A stretch of 64,000 bases of DNA from Elymus sibiricus (Eukaryota; Streptophyta; Magnoliopsida; Poales; Poaceae), in assembly GCA_039707655.1 (NCBI GenBank), contig CM077667.1, forward strand, positions 418,047,409-418,111,408, written 5' to 3'. Below the pieces are notes generated by a model. It saw only the letters and a program-made list of their open reading frames with translations, had not been told where the DNA came from and did no database searches. Made by a program: the position numbers and the translations under genes. Shown here in pieces: positions 45,803 through 57,868 of the stretch (position 1 is its first letter; every line of letters starts with the position of its first letter).

Positions 45803-48295
45803 GCATCCCCAAGCTTAATTCCTACCCGTCCTCGAGTAGGTAAATGATAAAAACAGAATTTTCGATGTGGAATGATGCCTAACATGTTCATCATATTCTT
45901 TTCTTTTGTATAGCATGGACATTTGGACTTGTAATGATTCAAAGAAATAGTCTAGTTTTAACATAATGACTTCAATACTCAAGCATGTCCACAAGCAACC
46001 ATGTCTTTCAAAATATCAACACTAAAGAAAGTTATCCCTAGCCCATCATGCTCAATCATTGATCCATTCATGAAACACACTCAAATATTAATTATGCCCA
46101 ATGCTCAAGTATGATCATAGTGCCCCCTAGTTGGTGCTTATAAGAGAAGATGGAGATTCAAAGCAAAAATAAAAATTGCATAAAGTAAAAGATAGGCCCT
46201 TCGCAGAGGGAAGTAGGGATTTGTAGAGGTGTCAGAGCTCAAAGTTTTATATTGAGAGAGAATTTTTTTTGGGTGGCATGCTTTTCCTGTCAACGAAAAC
46301 GACAAAGTAGCTCACAATACTTTCCATGCTAGATATATCATAGGCGGTTACCAAACAGAAAATAAAGTTTATTCCTTTTTCCACCAAACTTTCACTTTCC
46401 ATGGCGGGCCGTATCCACGGTTGCCTTCCATACCAACACTTTCCAAGGAATTTATTATTTGACAACATAAAGTAAATATTTTTTCTTTTTCATTTCGGGA
46501 ATGGGCATCCCTATTACCGCCGCACTCTCGTGCAATGAAAAGTGAATAAACACTCATCTTGAGAATACCACATCTAGCATGGAAAAATATTGGACACTCC
46601 CCACCGTTTCATGAGCGGTACGAGCACACAAAAGAGAAAATTTATTTTGAAAATTTAGTGATGGCACATACAAATTTTCTTGGAACGGCATGGAAATACC
46701 GCATATAGGTAGGTATGGTGGACTCATAAGGCAAAACTTGGTTTAAGGATTTTGGATGCACAAGTAGTATTTCTACTTAGTACAAATGGAGGCTAGCAAA
46801 AAGATTGGGAAGCAACCAAACCAAGAAACGAAAAATCACATAAGTGAGCATTAAACATAACTAACACCGAATAATGCACCACAAGTAGGATGTAATTTCA
46901 TTGCATGACTATTGACTTTCGTACTTTCATAGGGAATCACAAACCTTGACACCAATATTCCTACTAAGCATAATTACTCACTAACATGACTCACATATTA
47001 CTATCATCATGTTTCAAAACTATTACAAGGAATCAAGTTTAATTTGTCCAATGATCTTCATGAAAGTTTTTATTATATCCTCCTTGGATATCTATCACTT
47101 TGGGACTAGTTTCATATATTGCCATTGCTTTTTGGCAATCTCAAACAAATTTAAGTGAAGCACATGAGCATAAAGATTTCATCTCTCAAAAAGGTATAAG
47201 TGAAGCATGAGAGGATTTCTTCAAAATTTACCTACTCTCAAATTAATCTATGTGAAGCATGAGAGTATTTCTACAAAAATTTCCAAGCACACCATGCTCA
47301 AAAAGATATAAGTGAAGCACTAGAGCAATTCTATAGCTCAAAAAGTTTAAGTGAAGCACATAGAGCAATTCTAACAAATCATAGCATGATTGTGGATCTC
47401 TCAAATAGATGTGTCCAGCAAGGATACAAAGGGAAAACTAACAAACAAAGCAAGCCAAGATACAAGATGCTCCAAGCAAAACTCATGATATGTGACGAAT
47501 AAAAATATAGCTCCAAGTAAAATACCGATGGTCGTTACAAGAAAGAGGGGATGCCACTCGGGGGCATCCCCAAGCTTAGTTGCTTGTTTCTCTTTGGATA
47601 TATCTTGGGGGTGCGGAAGTATCCCCAAGCTTATGTTTTTATCACTCCTTATTCCTTCATCCATCGTGATTTCACCCAAAACTTGAAAACTTCAATCACA
47701 CAAAACTCAACAAAATCTTCGTGAGATCCGTTAGTATAAGAAAGCAAATCACTACTTTAGGTACTGTTGAAAACCCATTCATATTTAATTATTGCATTAT
47801 ACCTACTGTATTTTAACTTTACCATGGCTCATACCCTTCAATATAACCCATAGATTCATCAAAACAAGCACATAATGCAACGAAAACAGAATCTGTCTTA
47901 AACAGAACAGTCTGTAGTAATCTGTACTCTACCCATACTTCTGTAACTCTAAAAATTCTTAAACATTAGGACAACATAAGGAATTTTTATAGCAACACTG
48001 TGTTAAAATTTCAGCTCAAGATCACGCTCCAGCAAAAAATGAAAATTCATATACTGGACGCAAAGTTTCTGTTTCAGATTCAGCATCACTTCTACTCATC
48101 CTATGAATCATCCTAAAGGCTTTACTTGGCACAAACACTAAATAAACCATAAAAACACAATCATATCAGAGGCATAATTGTGTCAACACTCAAAAACATA
48201 AAGTAAAAAGCAAAAATTTATTTATTCGTTGGGTTGCCTCCCAACAAGCGCTATCGTTTTACGACCCTAGCTAGGCATAATGATTTCAATGATGC
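45803..48295 (-). mobile_element. Non-coding interior of element D
   Basis: AT-rich, no gene. It starts with the polypurine tract (catccccaagcttaattcc on the plus strand) and contains repeated 'ataagtgaagca' motifs (47190-47370) and the marker 'ttgcctcccaacaagcgct' (about 48234-48252). Confidence 0.7.
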
Positions 48296-49131
48296 TCACA
48301 AAAAAGTAGTAATTGAAATATGCAAGAGAGCATCATGAATCTCATGACAAACACATTTAAGTCTAACCCACTTCCTATGCATAGGGATTTTGTGAGCAAA
48401 CAATTTATGGGAACATGAATCAACTAGCATAGGAAGGCAAAACAAGCATAACTTCAAAACTTTGAACACATAGAGAGGAAACTTGATATTATTGCAATTC
48501 CTACAAGCATACGTTCCCCCCTCATAATAAATTTCATTACCATGATGAGGGAATTCAACAATATAACTATCACATAAACCATTCTTTTCATGATGCACAA
48601 GCATAGAATTTTCATTACTCTCCACATAAGCAAATTCCTTTTCATCCATGGTAGTGGGAGCAAACTCAACAAAATAACTATCATGAGACACTTGATTGAC
48701 ATAAACACATTGCAAATTAAAACCATGATGATAAGTTTCATGGTTATCATTACTCATTATAGCATACGTGTCATCACCATCATCATAAATAGGATGCATG
48801 CAATCATCATAATAAAATTGCTCATATAATTTGGGGGACTAAAAATATCATCTTCATCAAACATAGCATCCCCAAGCTTGTGGCCTTGCATATCATTAGC
48901 ATCATGGATATTTAGAGAATTCATACTAGCAACATTGCAATCATGCTTTTCAATCAAGGAGCTGTCATGAATCACCTTATCAATTTCTTCTTTCAACACT
49001 TCATCAAAATTTTCAGATTCATGAATTTCAAACAAAACGTCATAGAGATAATCAGGTGCACTCAACTCACTAGCAATTGGTTCATCATAATTTGTTTTTT
49101 TGAAAAGATTAGCAAGTGGATGAGGATCCAT
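48296..49131 (-). pseudogene. ORF of unknown function in element D, one frameshift
   Basis: From ATG 49131 (MDPHPLANLFKKTNYDEP) the frame runs to about 48830, where a one-base change moves it. It continues from EQFYYDDCMHPIYDD to a stop at 48296, about 278 codons in all. It is acidic in the first two thirds. The C-terminal part holds a conserved-looking Leu/Cys/Phe-rich hydrophobic stretch (LYVFKVLKLCLFCLPMLV) followed by basic IPMHRKWVRLK, possibly a membrane segment or buried helix. There is no recognised protease, polymerase, integrase or gag motif. Position after the primer-binding site is where gag would be. I recall similar ORFs in other Triticeae elements but do not know their role. 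Confidence 0.55.
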
Positions 49132-49413
49132 ATCAATAGATTTTAGCAAGCGAAGATGCAAGAAGATAGAAGGCACATGGCAACACAAGCAAAGATAGCA
49201 AACAAGCAAACAAAAAGAGATCCGGCAAGAAAAAGGCAAACGAAAAAGAGGGGGCGAATAAAACGGCAAATTGGTGAAGTGGGGGAGAGGAAAACGAGAG
49301 GCAAATGGCAAATAATGTAATTGCAAGGAGATGAAATTTGCGATTAGGAACCTGGTAAATGATGATGGACTCACCTCGGCGCCTACGATAGGCACGTAGA
49401 AGAGACCGCTTCC

Positions 49414-49431
49414 TCCCCGGCAACGGCGCCA
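49414..49431 (-). other. Primer-binding site of element D (tRNA-Asp type)
   Basis: The minus strand reads TGGCGCCGTTGCCGGGGA, 10 bases inside the 5' LTR. This is the usual Athila-class primer site. Confidence 0.75.
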
Positions 49432-49441
49432 AAAATTCCTT

Positions 49442-51012
49442 TGACGTGCTTGGACTGCGTTGGTATTTCCCCAAAGAGGAAGGGATGATGCAGCACAGCG
49501 ACGGTAAGTATTTCCCCCAGTTATGAAACCAAGGTTATCGAACTAGTAGGAGGATCACCACCACCCAATAAGCAGCACCTGCACACAAACAACAAATACT
49601 TGCAACCCGACGCGAAAGAGAGGTTGTCAATCTCTCTACGGTAATAAGATAGATTAGGTAGTGATAGATAGGAGAGATAGATCTCTCAAGAACACAAATA
49701 AAAAGAGTAAATATGCAGCAATATGTTTTTGGGTTTTTGGTTTTGTAGATCTGAAAACAAAGATTGCAAAAACGTAGATCGGAAAGCAATATGATGGAAA
49801 AGAAGACCCTGGGGCCGTAGGGTTCACTAGTGGCTTCTCTCATGAGTATAGCGCACGGTGGGTGAACAAATTACTGTTGGGCAATTGATAGAAAATCGAA
49901 TAGTCATGACGATATCCAAGGCGATGATCATTATATAGGCATCACGTCCAAGATAGGTAGGTCGACTCCTGCCTGCATCTACCTCTATTACTCCACACAT
50001 CAACCGCTATCCAGCATGCATCTAGTGTATTAAGTTCATGGAAAAATGGAGTAATGCAATAAGAACGGTGACATGATGTAGACAAGATCTATTCATGTAG
50101 GAATAGACCCCATCTTGTTATCCTTAATAGCAACGATACATGCGTGTCTTGCTGCCCCTTCTGTCACTGCGAAAGAACACCGCAAGATCGAACCCATCAC
50201 GAAGCACCTCTTCCCATGGCAAGAAAAAATGATCTAGTCGGCCTAACTAAACCAAAGATTCAAAGAAGAAATACAATGCTATAAGCAATCATGCATATAA
50301 GAGATCAAAGAAGACTCAAATAATATTCATGGATAGAAACTGATCATGAATTCAAAATTCATCGGATCCCAACAAACACACCGCAAAAGTTTACATCAAA
50401 TAGATCTCCAAGAGACCATTGTATTGAGAATCATAAGAGAGAAGAAGAAGCCATCTAGCTACTGCCTACGGACTCGTAGGTCTATGGTGGACTACTCATG
50501 CATCATCGGAGAGGTACCTATGAGGAAGATGAACCCCTCCGTGATGGTGTTTAGATTGGATCTCGCGGTTCTGGAACTTGCGGCGGCTGGAATTGTGTTT
50601 CGTCAACTCTCCTAGGGTTTTATGAATATTTGGGAATTTATAGGTATCAGAGGCGGTGCAGAAGGGCCCCGTGGAGGGCACAACCCATCAGGGCGCGTCG
50701 GGGGCCCCCTGGCGGGCCCTGGTGGGTTGTGCTCTCCACAGCCCACCTTCCTGGCTCTTGTTTGGCCCACTGGGTGTCTTCTGGTCCAGAAAAAAATATC
50801 CAAAAAGTTTCGTCGTGATTGGACTCCGTTTGGTACTGATATTCTGCGAAGTAAAAAAAACAAGCAAAAACAGCAACTGGCACTTTGGCACTATGTCAAT
50901 AGGTTAGTCCCAAAAAATGATATAAAGTTGTTATAAAATGATTGTAAAACATCCAAGAACGATAATATAACATGTAACAAGCAAAAATTATAGATACGTT
51001 GGAGACGTATCA
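49442..51012 (-). repeat. 5' LTR of element D
   Basis: 1571 bp; on the minus strand it begins TGATACGTCTCCAACGTATC at 51012 and ends ..AGCACGTCA at 49442. Confidence 0.85.
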
Positions 51013-51300
51013 CAGCCCACTTAGCTTTGAGATTTCATACACTTATAGCTCTAGTGCATCATTTGCATGGCAATCCCTACTCCTTGCATTGACATCTATC
51101 GATGGGCATCTCCATACCCCGTTCGTACGCCTAGTTGATGTGAGACTATCTTCTCCACTTTTTGCCCCTTTGATATCTACCACCATATTCTATTCCACCT
51201 AAATGCTATGTCCAATGGCTCACGCTCATGTATTGCGTGAATAATAAAAATTTGATGCATATTGAAAACTACGATCCAATTGCCTGACCTAGACACCGTG
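51013..51300 (+). mobile_element. Tail of element C after the insertion of element D
   Basis: The sequence continues the tail interrupted at 44231 (…gatgcacac, then ttagctttgagatttcatac). It fades near 51300 without a polypurine tract or 3' LTR. Confidence 0.6.
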
Positions 51301-51555
51301 GTGCTTGAAATTTGTATCAACTAGGTGATACCCCGCGCGTTGCTGCGGGAACTCATAGCACATTACATGAGGAAGCTTGTAGAGTGAAAATAAGTAAACG
51401 ATGAAAAAAATATAAATATAAGTTTTTTAAACCTTTGGTGGTATAGTTAGATTATGGAGTGAAAATAAGTAAACCATTAATATTTTTTGAACCTTTGATG
51501 GGATTTTGTGAAAAGTGAGAGAAATAGTATATCAGAGCATCTTCATATTTGCTTA

Positions 51556-51713
51556 CTCCCTCCGTTCCTAAATATAAGTCTTTTTAGAGATTCCACTACA
51601 AACTACGTACGGATGTATATAGACATACTTTAGAGTGTAGATTCACTCATCTTGCTCCGTATGTAGTCCATGGTGAAATCTCTAAAAAGACTTATATTTA
51701 GGAACGGAGGGAG
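51556..51713. mobile_element. Stowaway (Tc1/mariner) MITE, complete
   Basis: It is 158 bp, with ends ctccctccgttcctaaat and the exact complement, and TA on both sides (51554-51555 and 51714-51715). The internal arms aagtctttttagagatt pair over about 40 bp. This is a very common Triticeae MITE type. Confidence 0.93.
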
Positions 51714-52261
51714 TAATTAGAACGTGTTGCCCTTTAGCGGGGAATTAAATGCATCACTAACATGAAAAAATACAGCATACAGTTTGATGAGAATTTCACT
51801 GTAAACATGGCCAAGCCTAGTCTAAAGCTTAATATTTCACTCGGGCCGATAAATTCCCAACACAAAGGCACTAATGCTTGTTGAGTTATTTGTAATAGGA
51901 GCACAATCCCTTGAAAAGGAAAGCAAAAAAATATTTTAAAAATCCAATAATAACATATCCATACGAGTTTATACATGGCCACGAACTACATACCTAAAAC
52001 TATAAAAAGTGCATATAGAGTAATACACATGAGGCCCTCACGACACAGATGCATCTCTTCGACATGCCTTCACGGGAACAAAGTAGGCGTGAAGATCTGG
52101 AACAAATAAACAGACCTCATTTTCCTGCCCCTTCCGTTGCAACAGAGGCACTACTTCGAATGGGATCCGGCTGACATGTTGGTGCCCCAATCATCAGATT
52201 GAGCTGATTGCTATCTAAAAGCAAGCTAGGTAGATTTGGCATGGCCAGCAGTAGTACTTGC
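51714..52261. other. Intergenic DNA, nothing recognised
   Basis: AT-rich, no coding frame. A sequence just left of the Stowaway (51330-51350, ataccccgcgcgttgctgcgg) is a motif I have seen in plant repeats but cannot name. Confidence 0.4.
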
Positions 52262-52649
52262 TGTCGGTGTCAAAACCGGCGGATCTCGGGTAGGGGGTCC
52301 CGAGCTGTGAGACTAGGATCGATGGTAACAAAGGGACGAAGGAGACGATGTTTACCCAGGTTCGGGCCCTCCTATGGAGGTAAAACCCTACGTCCTGTTT
52401 GATTATATTGATGGTATGAAGGTTACAGAGTTGATCTACCTCGAGATCGACTAGCTAAAACCCTAGATGAGTTTCTGTGTCGTATGATCTAAAACCCTCC
52501 CGGTTTATATAGACACCGGGGGGTACCTAGGGTTTACACATCATGGGCCTCCTGCCGAGGATGGAGATGGCGATTTCCTCATCTTGACTTGGAGTGCATG
52601 ACGCGCCTTCGGGGCTCCCTTCTGGAATGTGGAGTCTTGATGTGTCTGG
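52262..52649 (-). repeat. Left LTR of element E, first part
   Basis: It starts TGTCGGTGTC like the LTRs of A and B but is more diverged. It is interrupted at 52649 by element B, and continues at 61973-62062. Confidence 0.8.
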
Positions 52650-53120
52650 TGTCGGTGTCAAAACTGACAGATCTCGGGTAGGGGGTCCCGAGCTGTGAGA
52701 CTAGAAGCGATGGTAACAGGAGACGAAGGGGACGGTGTTTTACCCAAGTTCGGGCCCTCCTATGGAGGTAATACCCTACGTCCTGCTTGATTATATTGAT
52801 GGTATAAGGGTTACAGAGTTGATCTACCTCGAGATCGTATGACTAAAACCCTAGATGAGTTCTGTTGTCCTACAACCTAAAACCCTTCGGCTTATATAGA
52901 CGCCGAGTGTACCTAGGGTTTACACATGGTCGGTTACACGTCGAAGGGATAAACATGTCTATTCACTACTCCAAACGTGGAGAATACGCCACGATCCTCG
53001 AAGCTTCCTTCCCGGAGACAGGGTCTTCAATCATTCCAGTGTCCGGCCAACGACCCATACAGTCCGGCCCATAAGAAATAGGTCGGCCTCCTGAGGACCC
53101 CATAATCCAGGACTCCCTCA
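52650..53120 (-). repeat. 3' LTR of element B
   Basis: 471 bp, about 90 percent similar to LTRs of A by eye; followed on the plus strand by gtagcccccg (polypurine tract on the minus strand). Confidence 0.88.
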
Positions 53121-53566
53121 GTAGCCCCCGAACTAGCCTCCAACGCCAAGAGTCCAAGATCCAGCTGCTTCAAACGATCAGAGTCTTCGGCTTGCGAGGC
53201 GAGTTCCTTTCTCCGAATAGTGATCGGCCGAGTTTAGCTCGGCCTCCGACGACGTGTAGTTTTCCCGATCATAGATCGTCCGAACGCCATGTATAACCCG
53301 GTCCCGAAGGCCAAACGTCAAGGAGTAAACAGTGCTCCCTGACGACCTTTCAGATGAAAGGTCACGGCCCAACACGACCGCTAAACCAGTCACAAAGGCT
53401 CGATTCGTGGTTCGAGGCCGTTTTTATCAGCACGACCCATCAATGCACAGATCGTGCTCCGTTTCACACGGGATATGTTTAATCACGCGCGTACAATGGC
53501 ACACACGTCTCGGGGAGCGGAGGGATTGACGGCGCAGTGAAGGGAGGCCAACCGGCGACAAGCCCA

Positions 53567-53574
53567 ATAAAAAG
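53567..53574 (+). promoter_or_regulatory. TATA-like box of the antisense gene in element B
   Basis: ataaaaag lies 124 nt upstream of the ATG at 53691. The same octamer lies 124 nt upstream of the ATG in element E (62515), with gggaa and an ccccaaggc block after it. Conserved spacing suggests a real promoter independent of the LTR. Confidence 0.5.
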
Positions 53575-53690
53575 GGGAAGAAAACCCCAAGGCTTATCCA
53601 CACTTCCCATTCGCACCCCTGCTTCCCCAATCTCCTAAGCTTCCAGAGCCCAGATCTAGGTTTTCCACCCTTCCTCCTGCGAGATCTGCC

Positions 53691-56600
53691 ATGGCTAGCT
53701 CCGGCTCCAACGGCAAGTGGGAGGCTTCCACGGTCACAGACCAGGACATCCGGTACCTCAAGGAGGCCGGCTACCTCCCCGCCAACATCTTCCACCGCGC
53801 CGCAGAGGAGGGCCAGGTGATCCCCACCCCCAAACCAGGCGAGAGGGTGGTTTTCATTCCTTATTTCATCTGAGGACTGAGCTTCCCGCTCCACCCCTTC
53901 GTGAGGGGCCTCATGTTCTTCTACGGACTCGACTTCCACGACCTCCCGCCGAACTCCTTTATGCATATATCGGCCTTCATCATCGTCTGCGAGGCCTTCT
54001 TGCGGGTCGAACCACACTTCGGACTATGGCTCAAGATTTTCAACATCAAGCCGAAGTGCGTCGCAGGCGCACACGCAGACTGCGGCGGGGCGGTCATCAG
54101 CAAGCTTCCACGCGCAGTATGGCCATCCGACACCTTCATCGACACCATCAAGACTTGGCAAAAAGAGTGGTTTTATATCACCGAGCCAAGGGAGGAGGGC
54201 GGAACTGTTCCTGCCGAATTCAGGTCCGGCCCCCCGACCAGATTGACCTCATGGGTCCGAAAGGGCCTCGACTAGGCGTCAGATACAGAGGTGGATGACC
54301 TGCAGAGGGGCATCGCTTCCATGATCAAGGACGGAATCGAGCTGACCAACGTGGTCCAGGTTATGCTTCGGCGGCGCATCCTCCCCTGCCAGCGCCGGGG
54401 CTCTCCTATGTGGACTTATCGGACTGACGATGAGCCTACGATTCGTCAACTCTTCCGCACCACACGGGAGAAGCTATGGAAAGCGTTGTTCAAGGCACAG
54501 GAGAACTGGCCGGCCAAGAAGGAGGACCAGGGTCTGCACGCCGATAAACCCCCTTCCGAGGTATGACATAGTTTCATCAGATCGGCTCCGTTTTCCTGAA
54601 GAGAATCTAAGTACTTTCCGATCACTTCCGCAGGAATGGTTGAACAAGGCCACGGGCATCAAGTGCCCGGCTCCACAGCCCGAAGACCCTAGGTCCCAGC
54701 TGCTGTCGGAGATGCTCGTCGTGGCGCCTTACAAGGCGCCAGAGAAGAAAGAGAAGAAGAAGAAACCAGGCCGAGAAGGCCTACGCATTAGGGACCAGCC
54801 GGGGGCTGTGTCCGAAGAAACCCACGCCTCCTCGAATCAAGAGGAGGAGCATGAGGGTGAAGGCGAGGGCGAGGGCGGAGGCGATTCCCCCCTCGCAAGA
54901 AAGAGGGCGGCGTCATCGGACGCCACAGAGGACATACCTCCTCCCGCCCCGTAGAAAGCGCGTCGGACACAGGTGGTCCTGTCCGACGACAGTTCGGACT
55001 CGGATACCGAGTCCGAGGAGTTCGAGAGGGTTCCGCGAAGGAACCTCAGGGTCAAGCCCCCAGCTCGAAGGTAAAGATCCGAAGACTTCCTGAACTATTA
55101 ATGCTAAGTTTTGAATGTTACTAACATGTGAACGCCTACTGACTTGCAGCCCACCACATGTTCTCCCCACCGATCAAGTTTCGGACGGGGAGACCCCGCC
55201 CGCCGAGCTAGCGGAGAGCGGGACCGCGTCGCACCCTTCTCCTCCGGGCGCCGCGAAGGATGCCGCGGAGGTGTCATCCCAGCAGGCTCCTCTAGAGCCG
55301 GACACTGGAGGTGGGGGCGACGACGTCATGGTCGAGGCTAACACCTCGGCCGCCGAAGACCGGGGGGAGAAGCCCCTCCCGTATACTAAGGAGACCGGAC
55401 GAGGAGATGTACAGTCACCTCCAAGGTCTTCTCCGGAGCGCACCATGCCTCCGGAGGCACCGGTTCAATCCCCGGTTGGAGATCGGGTTAACCGATCTCC
55501 GCCGGCGCCACCGACCAATGGGTGGCCGGCTATGGGGGAGGCCCTATCCAGCGCCTCCCTCTCCGAGGAGCACCGCACCCTTATGGGTGCGGTATTGCAG
55601 AGCATTTAGTCCGTGAACAGCGGACTGAAGGGGGCCTTCAACGGTCTCCTGACGGGCTTTCAGGCGAGCCACGTAATGCTCTGTTCTTTGAAATATTAAT
55701 TTCTTTGAGTTATGATTATGTACACGGCAGCCCCCGAGCCCTAGGTAAGTTTGGAGAAAACTTACCTGGGGGTCAATCATAGGTCATTATCCGAACTATG
55801 TGTAGGACAATATTTGGTCGGAGCGGGCTAACAGCCCTTAAGAGGACCGGACATAGGATCATATTTATGACACTTTGGAAGTTGTGAACCCATGTAATTT
55901 GATATGGTTTTGTTTTGTACATGCTTCGTCATCGGCGGCGGCCGTTAATGATGCCGAGCTGGACGAGCTGAATCGAAAGCTCAAGAGCTCCGAAGATGAG
56001 CTCGAAGCTCTGAATAAGAGATTCGACGAGGCGCAAGGTAAGCCGGACTAGAATATCCAAATTTGTCATCACCGTACTGTCGAAGCAGTATTTTTGATGT
56101 ATTTTAATGCTTACGCAGCCTCGGCGAAAGAAATTGAGAAGCTCAAGGCCGACCTTGAGAAGGCAAAGCAGGAGGCTGCAGTTGAGAGGGCGGCGGCCAA
56201 AGAAGCGGCTACCGCGCTCTCCGCCCTGAGAGCCACCTTCGACAAGCACGAGGCTCGGGTGGAGGAAATCCAACAGGAGCTCAGGGACGCTGGCCAGAAG
56301 TGCGAGGACCTTGAGCGGAAAGGCAAGGAGCAAGCCGCCGAACTATCCACCATGAAAACCAATCTCCAAAAGGAGCGGGTGGATAGGCGGTCTTTTGAAG
56401 AGCAAGTCAGCCAGGCCAAGGCTATAATGGATGGTAAGCCGTATTTATTGCAGTGTGTCTACGGGGATAGCAAGTTCGAGTTGCTTACCCAAGTATGGCG
56501 TTCCTCAGGCACCTGCTCGGACCTCCAGAAGAGCACAGCGGACGCGAACCAGTTCTATGGTTCGCGGGGAGAAGGAGATGAAGCTCGGCTGTTCTGGGCG

Positions 56601-56993
56601 CAGTTTGAAGCCCCCGAGCGCTCTCCTCTCCATGTCGAGCAGCTGAAGCAGCTGATGGAGCTACGCCGGATGGCGGAGCCAGCCATGAAGGATCTCTGCG
56701 TCCGGCTATGGCCCAACGAGCCACTGCCGGGCAGCTACTTCGGCTTGGTGCAGAAGCTGAGCGACGCCTCGCCCCGGATTGACGCGCTAAGGCGATCTTC
56801 CTGTATCGAGGGAGCCCGGATGACCTTTGCGAAGGCCAAGGTGCACTGGTCGGGGCTGGATCCGATGAAGATAGCCACTGCCCCTCCGCCTCCTGGAAAG
56901 GAGCATGGGCGCCCCGAGCTGTACTTCTCCGGAGTAATGGAGGGTGCTCGGGCAATAGAGGCGCAGTGTTCGAGAGAAAACGTGTATGAGTAA
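53691..56993 (+). pseudogene. Antisense accessory gene of element B (Transposase_28-like domain plus coiled coil)
   Basis: ATG 53691 (MASSGSNGKWEAST). Inferred exons: 53691-54560, 54634-55070, 55150-55672, about 55925-56038, 56119-56433 and 56509-56993. Exon 1 carries the same domain as in A and E (FVRGLMFFYGLDFHDLPP, TWQKEWFYIT). Exon 2 is basic then acidic. Exons 4 and 5 form a long coiled coil, and exon 6 a C-terminal domain resembling that of A (RLWPNEPLPGSYFGLV, then WSGLDPMKIA). Stops interrupt it at 53871-53873, 54273-54275, 54952-54954 and 55607-55609. The first matches CGG, the second TGG and the third AAG in the E copy. The acceptor before exon 4 reads acatgctt, without AG at the expected point. 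So it is dead, but its exon plan matches A's. Confidence 0.72.
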
Positions 56994-57868
56994 AGGGTTG
57001 TAATATGTCCGAAGACCTTTTAACGCGTTTATATTTAAGATGCATGGTTTATCATGTCTTTCGTGTTTTGCATCCTTTATAACTCCTATGTGGCCGTTAA
57101 ACCTGAAAGCGGCGAGTCGTCGGCTTCAGCCCCCTCGTAGATACTACGCGGGATGTCTCTGCCGACGCACTGTGACCCTTAGCCGAGCTATCGGTACCCG
57201 AAGGCGGTAGTGTGGGGTGGACGAGGCAATCGGACCATAATTCTTTATTGCTTTCACTTAGCCGTAGGGGCACGAGAAAGGAGTGCGGGGGCGGGGGGGG
57301 GGGTGATGACTAGCCCCCAGGGGTTTGTGATGTTCGGATGAACCGTGGCTAAAGCCTATATCACATGGTTTGTACTAATACCAAACCCATCGTATGACAC
57401 GGAATAACCTCTGACGAGATTTAGTTAAGCTCGGATTCGCAGACCAGTTCTCGCATACCATGACAGTCAGTTTTCGGCTTTCTCCGCTGAGGTGCTTGAC
57501 CAGGCTAGCCAGAAGAACAATCGCAGCGGTTCTCCCTTTGCCCTTTTAGCCGAACGAGCGGAACATAAAGGGGCAAGCACAGGAGCCGGGCAACCCAACT
57601 ATTGACCCAAGACATAGTTCGGAACCAATGCATATAAAGCAGAACTCCAAGATGCCGAACACGAAATCAGTTGTGCTTAGGGCGATTTTTTAAGGTCGAG
57701 CCCCCGGTCTATTAGCCGGTTGCATCGTAAAGTATACCGAACAGGTTCGCAAGAAGAGAGGGGAAATAGAGAGTACACCAAAAACAGCGGGGTGATCATG
57801 CATGATACATCTGTATTGTACTCAACAACTCTTATTATTCAAATTGCCGATACAGCTATTTACAGGTA
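56994..57868. other. Spacer of element B between the two convergent genes
   Basis: No coding frame. There is a G-rich run near 57286-57303 (gggggcgggggggggggtg). Confidence 0.5.

Larger units (their letters stand above)
44232..51012 (-). mobile_element. Element D: complete pol-less Athila-like LTR element
   Basis: It is 6781 bp. Both LTRs are 1571 bp (44232-45802 and 49442-51012). It is in minus orientation: primer-binding site next to the right LTR, polypurine tract (minus strand ..AAGCTTGGGGATGC) next to the left LTR. The flanks are caccc (44227-44231) and cagcc (51013-51017), a 5-bp duplication with one change. It inserted into the non-coding tail of element C. The interior holds no gag, protease, reverse transcriptase or integrase, only one ORF of unknown function (48296-49131). 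Confidence 0.85.
35864..51300 (+). mobile_element. Element C: Athila-like gag-protease retrotransposon, heavily interrupted, 3' end missing
   Basis: Plus-strand order: 5' LTR (35864-37381), primer-binding site (37393-37410), leader, gag (39117-40520), protease (40529-42015) and a long non-coding tail that resumes at 51013 after element D. It is interrupted by a solo LTR (37603-39113), a Harbinger-type element (40899-41723) and element D (44232-51012). No reverse transcriptase or integrase is present and no 3' LTR is seen; recognisable sequence fades near 51300. Confidence 0.75.

Noticed and set aside
57286..57303. G-quadruplex regulatory site
   Set aside because: A single G-rich run in a retrotransposon spacer; no evidence of function.
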